Assembly (NCBI GenBank): GCA_905211615.1
Contig: CAJMBB010000081.1
Location: 1-8,667 of the forward strand
Reading direction: 5' to 3'
Length of the DNA: 8,667 nucleotides
Source: an uncultured Collinsella sp.
GTDB taxonomy: Bacteria > Actinomycetota > Coriobacteriia > Coriobacteriales > Coriobacteriaceae
Shown here: positions 5,766-8,667 of the stretch, piece after piece
Position numbering within the stretch: the stretch's first letter is position 1
How the letters are laid out: each line of letters begins with the position of its first letter
Program-made: the position numbers and the translations under genes
Notes under the pieces: model-generated
Told to the model about the DNA's origin: nothing
The model's input: only the letters and a program-made list of their open reading frames with translations
Database searches by the model: none

Positions 5766-6623
5766 ATGATCAAGATGTTTGCGAGTGACTTAGACGGAAC
5801 GCTGCTGAACGCCCTGCATGAGGCGGATGGGACCATCCGCCGTGCTATCCGCGAGCTGACCAAGGCTGGCCTGCATGTGGTTCCCGCGACCGGACGCTCG
5901 ACGCTGCCGATTGGCGAGCATGGCTTTACGGGCCTGGCGCTTGACGCCTGCTGCTCCAACGGATCCATCGTGCGCGACAGCCATGGCGAGGTGCTCAAGA
6001 CCTGGACCATCGACCCACAGATCACCGAGGAGCTGCTCAAGGAGTTTCCGGATATCTGTTTTGACTGCTCCACGCCCGACGGCATGTTTTCGAGCGGATC
6101 GTTCGAGATGCACCAGGCGGGCTTTAAAAAGGACAGCCCTATCAAGCGCATCGTGATGCGCGGCATGCGTGCGCGTGGCGGGTACCACGAGGAACAGTAC
6201 TTCGACCAGTCGATCGGCGACATCCTGCGTCATGACGTGTGCAAGATCAACTGCCGCGTGACCTCGCCCGAGCTGGAGCGCGACCTTAAGGCGTATTTGG
6301 CCGAGCGTTCGGACCGCGTGGTCAATGCGCCGTTCGATCCGGTGATGTTCGAGATCACGGATGTGGCGTGCAACAAGGGCGAGAGCGTGGCCTGGCTGGC
6401 GGGTTACTACGGTATTGCCGAGGACGAGGTCGCGGTCTACGGCGACGGCGGCAACGACATTGCCATGCTCAAGCGTTTCCGCCACAGCTACGCAACCAAA
6501 AACGCAAGCGATACAGCTAAGGCCGCCGCGAGCGCGACCATCGGCAGTTGCATGGTCCACGCCGTCCCCAAACACATGCTCGCCACCATGCGCAAGCAAA
6601 ACTCTCGCACCATCATCGAATAA
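5766..6623 (+). CDS. Cof-type HAD-superfamily phosphatase
   Basis: This is a 285-residue cytoplasmic Mg2+-dependent phosphohydrolase of the haloacid dehalogenase superfamily, Cof/type IIB cap group. Motif I is SDLDGTLL with nucleophile Asp8 and acid/base Asp10, motif II is PATGRS with Thr42, motif III the Lys in CNKGES, and motif IV GDGGNDIAML. The cap domain lies between motifs II and III. Relatives dephosphorylate sugar phosphates or cofactor phosphates (such as pyridoxal phosphate); the substrate is not predictable here. ATGs at 5760 and 5766 are both possible; 5766 gives better spacing from AAGGAGAGG and the usual MIKMFASDLDG start. The frame also opens at 5673 but those codons have no homologous look. 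The stop codon abuts a palindromic repeat. Its ribosome site lies in a perfect 20-bp inverted repeat. Confidence 0.92.
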   Translation: MIKMFASDLDGTLLNALHEADGTIRRAIRELTKAGLHVVPATGRSTLPIGEHGFTGLALDACCSNGSIVRDSHGEVLKTWTIDPQITEELLKEFPDICFDCSTPDGMFSSGSFEMHQAGFKKDSPIKRIVMRGMRARGGYHEEQYFDQSIGDILRHDVCKINCRVTSPELERDLKAYLAERSDRVVNAPFDPVMFEITDVACNKGESVAWLAGYYGIAEDEVAVYGDGGNDIAMLKRFRHSYATKNASDTAKAAASATIGSCMVHAVPKHMLATMRKQNSRTIIE

Positions 6624-6624
6624 T

Positions 6625-6651
6625 GTGACAAAAGGACAGCCCCTTTGTCAC
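6625..6651. repeat. GTGACAAA-type palindromic repeat, copy 1
   Basis: GTGACAAAAGGAC, A, GCCCCTTTGTCAC: 13-nt arms that pair at 11 positions around a single central base. It begins 2 nt after the HAD stop codon and matches copy 2 at 7060-7086 closely. No T-tract follows, so it is not a canonical terminator, but it could stabilise or end the HAD transcript. It looks like a dispersed REP-type intergenic palindrome. Confidence 0.75.
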
Positions 6652-6666
6652 GAGGGCCCTGCACCC

Positions 6667-6696
6667 TTGGCATGCGAACATATATTCGTATATATA
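6667..6696 (+). promoter_or_regulatory. Putative promoter of the small-peptide gene
   Basis: TTGGCA (6667-6672, 5 of 6 to consensus), an 18-nt spacer, then TATATA (6691-6696) in a very AT-rich stretch. Start would be near 6703, giving a leader of about 75 nt. A second -10-like hexamer, TAGAAT (6709-6714), has no recognisable -35. Confidence 0.45.
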
Positions 6697-6743
6697 ACTA
6701 AGTTTTGATAGAATCGGTATCGTTGGCGGCAGTTCCATGTGCC

Positions 6744-6778
6744 GGGCAGCGCCCTCCATCTGATGGGAGGTGATGCCC
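6744..6778 (+). promoter_or_regulatory. Leader hairpin masking the Shine-Dalgarno
   Basis: GGGCA (6744-6748) pairs with TGCCC (6774-6778), and inside this CCTCC (6753-6757) pairs with GGAGG (6766-6770), the strong Shine-Dalgarno of the following small ORF. The start codon at 6779 lies immediately outside the stem. Such masking is typical of type I toxin mRNAs, where translation must be restrained. Confidence 0.5.
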
Positions 6779-6904
6779 ATGACCGATTTGATTGATTTCG
6801 TGAGACTTCTGACCGCTCTGGTCTCGTTCTTCACGGCGCTTGTCGGCCTTTCCGAGGCACTCAAGCAGCGTTCGAAGCGCAACAGAAGGGGTCGCCGCCG
6901 CTAA
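6779..6904 (+). CDS. Small hydrophobic basic peptide, candidate holin-like type I toxin
   Basis: This 41-codon ORF is too short for most gene callers. The peptide begins MTDLIDFVRLLTALVSF and continues with one hydrophobic helix (about residues 4-28), then ends in an extremely basic tail (KQRSKRNRRGRRR, 10 of 13 Arg/Lys). GGGAGG at 6765-6770 is an excellent ribosome site 8 nt before the ATG; an in-frame ATG at 6773 is too close. The layout (short peptide, single transmembrane helix, cationic tail, hairpin-masked ribosome site, own promoter, hairpin downstream) matches small membrane toxins of type I toxin-antitoxin loci, especially the 'putative holin-like toxin' group of Gram-positive bacteria. 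I cannot confirm homology. Alternatives are a small membrane regulatory peptide or a non-functional ORF. It lies alone between two palindromic repeats. Confidence 0.6.
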   Translation: MTDLIDFVRLLTALVSFFTALVGLSEALKQRSKRNRRGRRR

Positions 6905-6928
6905 GGCGTTGACCCCCTAATGCAAACA

Positions 6929-6965
6929 ACGGCGCTGCCCAGCTTTCCAGAACTTGGGCTGCCGT
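6929..6965. terminator. Hairpin downstream of the small peptide gene
   Basis: ACGGC/GCCGT (6929-6933 with 6961-6965) and GCCCAG/CTTGGGC (6937-6942 with 6953-6959) form a stem with a 3x1 internal loop. On the + strand no U-tract follows. On the minus strand the stem is followed by TTGTTTG, so it is a better terminator for leftward transcription, or it is a shared pairing structure for sense and antisense RNAs. Confidence 0.45.
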
Positions 6966-6972
6966 CGACACT

Positions 6973-7001
6973 ATTCTACCCACGAATGACATTTTGAACA
7001 A
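6973..7001 (-). promoter_or_regulatory. Possible antisense RNA promoter
   Basis: On the minus strand TTGTTC (6996-7001) and TAGAAT (6973-6978) are separated by exactly 17 nt. Leftward transcription would begin near 6966 and run into the 3' end of the small-peptide transcript, the arrangement of 3'-overlapping type I antitoxin RNAs. The -35 is weak, and the hairpin at 6929-6965 could end this RNA very early. Confidence 0.3.
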
Positions 7002-7057
7002 TTGGCAATGCCGCTTCAAAAGCCAGGCACAACTGGCACAACCTAGGCGGTCGCTGA

Positions 7058-7088
7058 ATGTGACAAAGGGACTGTCCCTTCGTCACAT
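7058..7088. repeat. GTGACAAA-type palindromic repeat, copy 2
   Basis: The arms 7058-7072 (ATGTGACAAAGGGAC) and 7074-7088 are reverse complements at 14 of 15 positions around a single central T. It shares the GTGACAAA..GGAC core with copy 1, about 430 nt upstream, so the two flank the small-peptide locus. There is no T-tract. The odd-length centre and repetition point to a REP-like dispersed element rather than a one-off operator. Confidence 0.8.
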
Positions 7089-7113
7089 CTAAAATATTGC
7101 CTTTACGTGTTGA

Positions 7114-7158
7114 TGCACACGGTGTGCAATAATACTCGCACTGTGCAATAGCGCACAG
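7114..7158. promoter_or_regulatory. Palindromes upstream of the second TetR gene
   Basis: TGCACAC-G-GTGTGCA (7114-7128) is a perfect 7-bp inverted repeat, and CTGTGC-N6-GCACAG (7141-7158) a second palindrome. They share the direct repeat TGTGCAATA (7123-7131 and 7142-7150, 19 bp apart). Their place 22 to 66 nt before the TTG start suggests autoregulatory operator sites. TAATAC (7130-7135) could be a -10 box, but its -35 is unclear. Confidence 0.5.
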
Positions 7159-7179
7159 GTTGAGTAACAAGGAGGACGC

Positions 7180-7890
7180 TTGTCTCAGCTCGAGAAATGC
7201 GACCGCCGGTCCCTTCGCTCGCAGCGTGCCCTACGCCAGGCGCTTGCCAGCGAGCTTGCGGAGAGCGGCGACCTTTCGCGCATTAACGTCGCGTCGCTCA
7301 CCGCGCGCGCTGGCCTTACGCGCCGCACGTTCTATTCGCACTACCGCGATATTCCCGACTTTATCAATCAAATCGAGGACGGCTTGCTGGCCGAGATCCG
7401 TGAGCGCATTGAGCTCATCACCGCAGCTCAACTGCCCGACCTCTATCACAACATCGATGAGCTCGAGCCGGCACCCGGTTCGGTTGAGCTGCTGCGTTAT
7501 CTTGCGGCCAATCGCGACTTAATCGGTGCGCTGCTGGGTCCGGGCGGCGACCAGGCCTTCATTAAAAGGATCATCGACACCGCGCGTGAGGCTGTGGTGC
7601 CGCGTGCGCAGACGGGCATTTTGGGCCTGGCGCTGGGCACGTTCTTTGACTACTACGTCACCTACGTCGTGAGTGCCGAGGTCGGCCTGATTCAGCGCTG
7701 GTTTGAGCGCGGACTCACCGAATCGCCCGAGGCCATGGCGCGCATTATGACGGTGCTCGCTTTTGTGCGCCCTGGTGACCTGTATGGCCAACCCATCGAT
7801 ATCAACGTGCCGGAATACGGCATGAAGCTATTGAACTTGCAGCTCGAGGACGCGGCCGACACCGCCGCAACCGTCGAGTCCAACAACTAA
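7180..7890 (+). CDS. TetR-family transcriptional regulator
   Basis: This is a 236-residue regulator. The N-terminal helix-turn-helix spans about residues 12-58, with INVASLTARAGLTRRTFYSHY as its core (TARAGLTRRTFYSHY carries the recognition helix and the characteristic FY.HY). The C-terminal two-thirds is a helical ligand/dimer domain with a hydrophobic FFDYYVTYVV stretch; its ligand is unknown. The start is TTG at 7180, since AAGGAGG (7169-7175) lies directly upstream and no ATG or GTG occurs before the DNA-binding domain. The activase gene begins 11 nt after the stop with its own GAGGAGA site, so the two genes are probably co-transcribed and this regulator may control the activase operon and itself through the palindromes at 7114-7158. 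Confidence 0.88.
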   Translation: MSQLEKCDRRSLRSQRALRQALASELAESGDLSRINVASLTARAGLTRRTFYSHYRDIPDFINQIEDGLLAEIRERIELITAAQLPDLYHNIDELEPAPGSVELLRYLAANRDLIGALLGPGGDQAFIKRIIDTAREAVVPRAQTGILGLALGTFFDYYVTYVVSAEVGLIQRWFERGLTESPEAMARIMTVLAFVRPGDLYGQPIDINVPEYGMKLLNLQLEDAADTAATVESNN

Positions 7891-7901
7891 GAGGAGAGAC
7901 A

Positions 7902-8667
7902 ATGAGCAAACTCGTCGAGGGCATCAAGGACCGCATGGTCGCTGCCGCACGCGAGGCCGCGCCCGCCGTGGTGGACGCCGCGCAGAAGGCCGCGACCGCC
8001 GCTGCCGAGAAAGTAGCCGAGGCAGTTGCCGAGGCCAAGAACGCGGCAGGGGAGACGCCCGTCGCCAGCGAGCCCACCACCGCCGCTGAGCCCGTAGCCA
8101 CCGACCAGGCCCCCGAAGGCGCGATCTTCAACCCCGAGAACGCTCGTGGCAACCTGCACTTGGGCATCGACGTGGGCTCCACCACCGTTAAGCTCGCCGT
8201 GCTCAACGACGACAACCAGATCGTCTACGCCAAGTACCAGCGCCACCATACCGACGTCCGTGCCTGCGCCCGCGACCTGTTCGAGGGCGCCGCGACCGTG
8301 CTGCCGACGGCCCAGATGACCTGCGCCATTACCGGCTCGGGCGGCCTGCTGCTGTCCCAGTGGCTCGACTTGGAGTTTGTTCAGGAGGTCATTGCCAGCA
8401 AGCGTGCTGTCGAGACCCTCATCCCGGCCACCGATGTCGCCATCGAGCTGGGCGGCGAGGACGCCAAGATCATCTACTTCGACAACGGCATCGAGCAGCG
8501 CATGAACGGTACCTGCGCCGGCGGCACGGGCGCGTTTATCGATCAGATGGCAACCCTGCTGCACACCGATGCCAGCGGCCTCAACGAGCTTGCGGCCAAC
8601 GCCACCACCATCTATCCCATCGCTAGCCGCTGTGGCGTCTTTGCCAAGACTGACGTCCAGCCGCTGC
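7902..8667 (+). CDS. Acyl-CoA dehydratase activase-like protein (partial, 3' end missing)
   Basis: The first 255 codons of a protein that runs off the window. Residues ~85-255 are an ASKHA-fold ATPase of the BcrAD/BadFG/HgdC type: LGIDVGSTTVKL (phosphate-1 loop, Asp90), the TGSGG motif, ELGGEDAK (186-189 around Glu186-Asp187), NGTCAGGTGAF with Cys205, and ASRCGVFAKTD with Cys244. The two cysteines are 39 residues apart, as in HgdC, where they hold the [4Fe-4S] cluster bridging the dimer. Such activases use ATP to inject an electron into 2-hydroxyacyl-CoA dehydratases or double-cubane-cluster enzymes under anaerobic conditions. The first ~84 residues are an unusual Ala/Glu/Pro-rich, probably helical then disordered extension; typical members start almost at LGIDVGSTT. 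Start: ATG at 7902 with GAGGAGA at 7891-7897. It may be the large fused form with a DUF2229 part, but the rest is not visible. Confidence 0.9.
   Translation, partial: MSKLVEGIKDRMVAAAREAAPAVVDAAQKAATAAAEKVAEAVAEAKNAAGETPVASEPTTAAEPVATDQAPEGAIFNPENARGNLHLGIDVGSTTVKLAVLNDDNQIVYAKYQRHHTDVRACARDLFEGAATVLPTAQMTCAITGSGGLLLSQWLDLEFVQEVIASKRAVETLIPATDVAIELGGEDAKIIYFDNGIEQRMNGTCAGGTGAFIDQMATLLHTDASGLNELAANATTIYPIASRCGVFAKTDVQPL

Noticed and set aside
5790..6599. 269-codon minus-strand open frame opposite the HAD phosphatase gene
   Set aside because: It is a shadow of a GC-rich gene with clear HAD motifs; the translation is His/Arg/Gly-biased, has no recognisable motif and no suitable ribosome site.
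7009..7050. Small GCCAG-N6-CTGGC palindrome with an outer CCGC/GCGG pairing
   Set aside because: Short stems at 5 and 4 bp with large gaps are expected by chance in such sequence; no link to a gene start.
6624..7088. CRP-type sites, because the repeats contain TGTGAC...GTCACA
   Set aside because: Half-sites are separated by far more than the 6 nt of a CRP site and the intervening bases are themselves palindromic; a repeat element fits better.
7887..8564. 225-codon minus-strand open frame opposite the activase gene
   Set aside because: The + strand encodes the conserved ASKHA motifs and both cluster cysteines. The minus frame is low-complexity and reflects third-position GC bias.

Overview
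The window looks like a piece of a high-GC, Gram-positive gut-type actinobacterial chromosome, most like Coriobacteriia (Collinsella and relatives). This is inferred from the GC-rich, GGC/GCC/CTG-rich coding, strong AGGAGG-type ribosome binding sites, use of GTG and TTG starts, the ammonium transporter/PII pair, and a 2-hydroxyacyl-CoA-dehydratase-type activase. All supported genes lie on the + strand. The many minus-strand open frames are shadows of GC-rich genes.

Layout. (1) 29-1588: a two-gene unit, an HD-domain phosphohydrolase-like protein followed 3 nt later by a membrane protein of the CmpB/DUF1113 'ABC-transporter type IV' family. (2) 1589-3549: a nitrogen module. An upstream region carries GTTTC-type half-sites spaced like actinobacterial GlnR boxes. 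It is followed by the ammonium channel gene amtB, an ~90-nt intergenic imperfect inverted repeat, and glnB (PII). The PII keeps its nucleotide/2-oxoglutarate residues but has Leu instead of the modifiable Tyr51. (3) 3563-5650: a less GC-rich drug-efflux-type module. A TetR regulator is followed by an intrinsic terminator, two related palindromic operators (ATACYAACRGTAT core) and a 12-TM MFS exporter. (4) 5713-6623: a Cof-type HAD phosphatase whose ribosome binding site lies in one arm of a perfect 20-bp inverted repeat, with a likely -10 box at the edge of the loop. (5) 6624-7100: a repeat-rich intergenic region. Two copies of a GTGACAAAGGGAC-type palindrome flank an undetected 41-codon ORF for a one-helix hydrophobic peptide with a very basic tail. 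That ORF has a strong but hairpin-masked Shine-Dalgarno, its own promoter candidate, and a possible convergent antisense promoter downstream. It looks like a type I toxin (holin-like) locus. (6) 7114-8667: a TTG-started TetR-family regulator with palindromes upstream, followed 11 nt later by the start of a large acyl-CoA dehydratase activase that runs off the window. Its conserved Fe-S cysteines are present, and it carries an unusual ~84-residue Ala-rich N-terminal extension.

The most interesting material is non-coding: the candidate type I toxin-antitoxin locus, the long inverted repeats that place a -10 box between or beside arms covering the next gene's ribosome binding site (Cof gene and, more weakly, the first TetR gene), and the dispersed palindromic repeats. 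No database search was possible, so family names rest on visible motifs, and regulatory calls are hypotheses.
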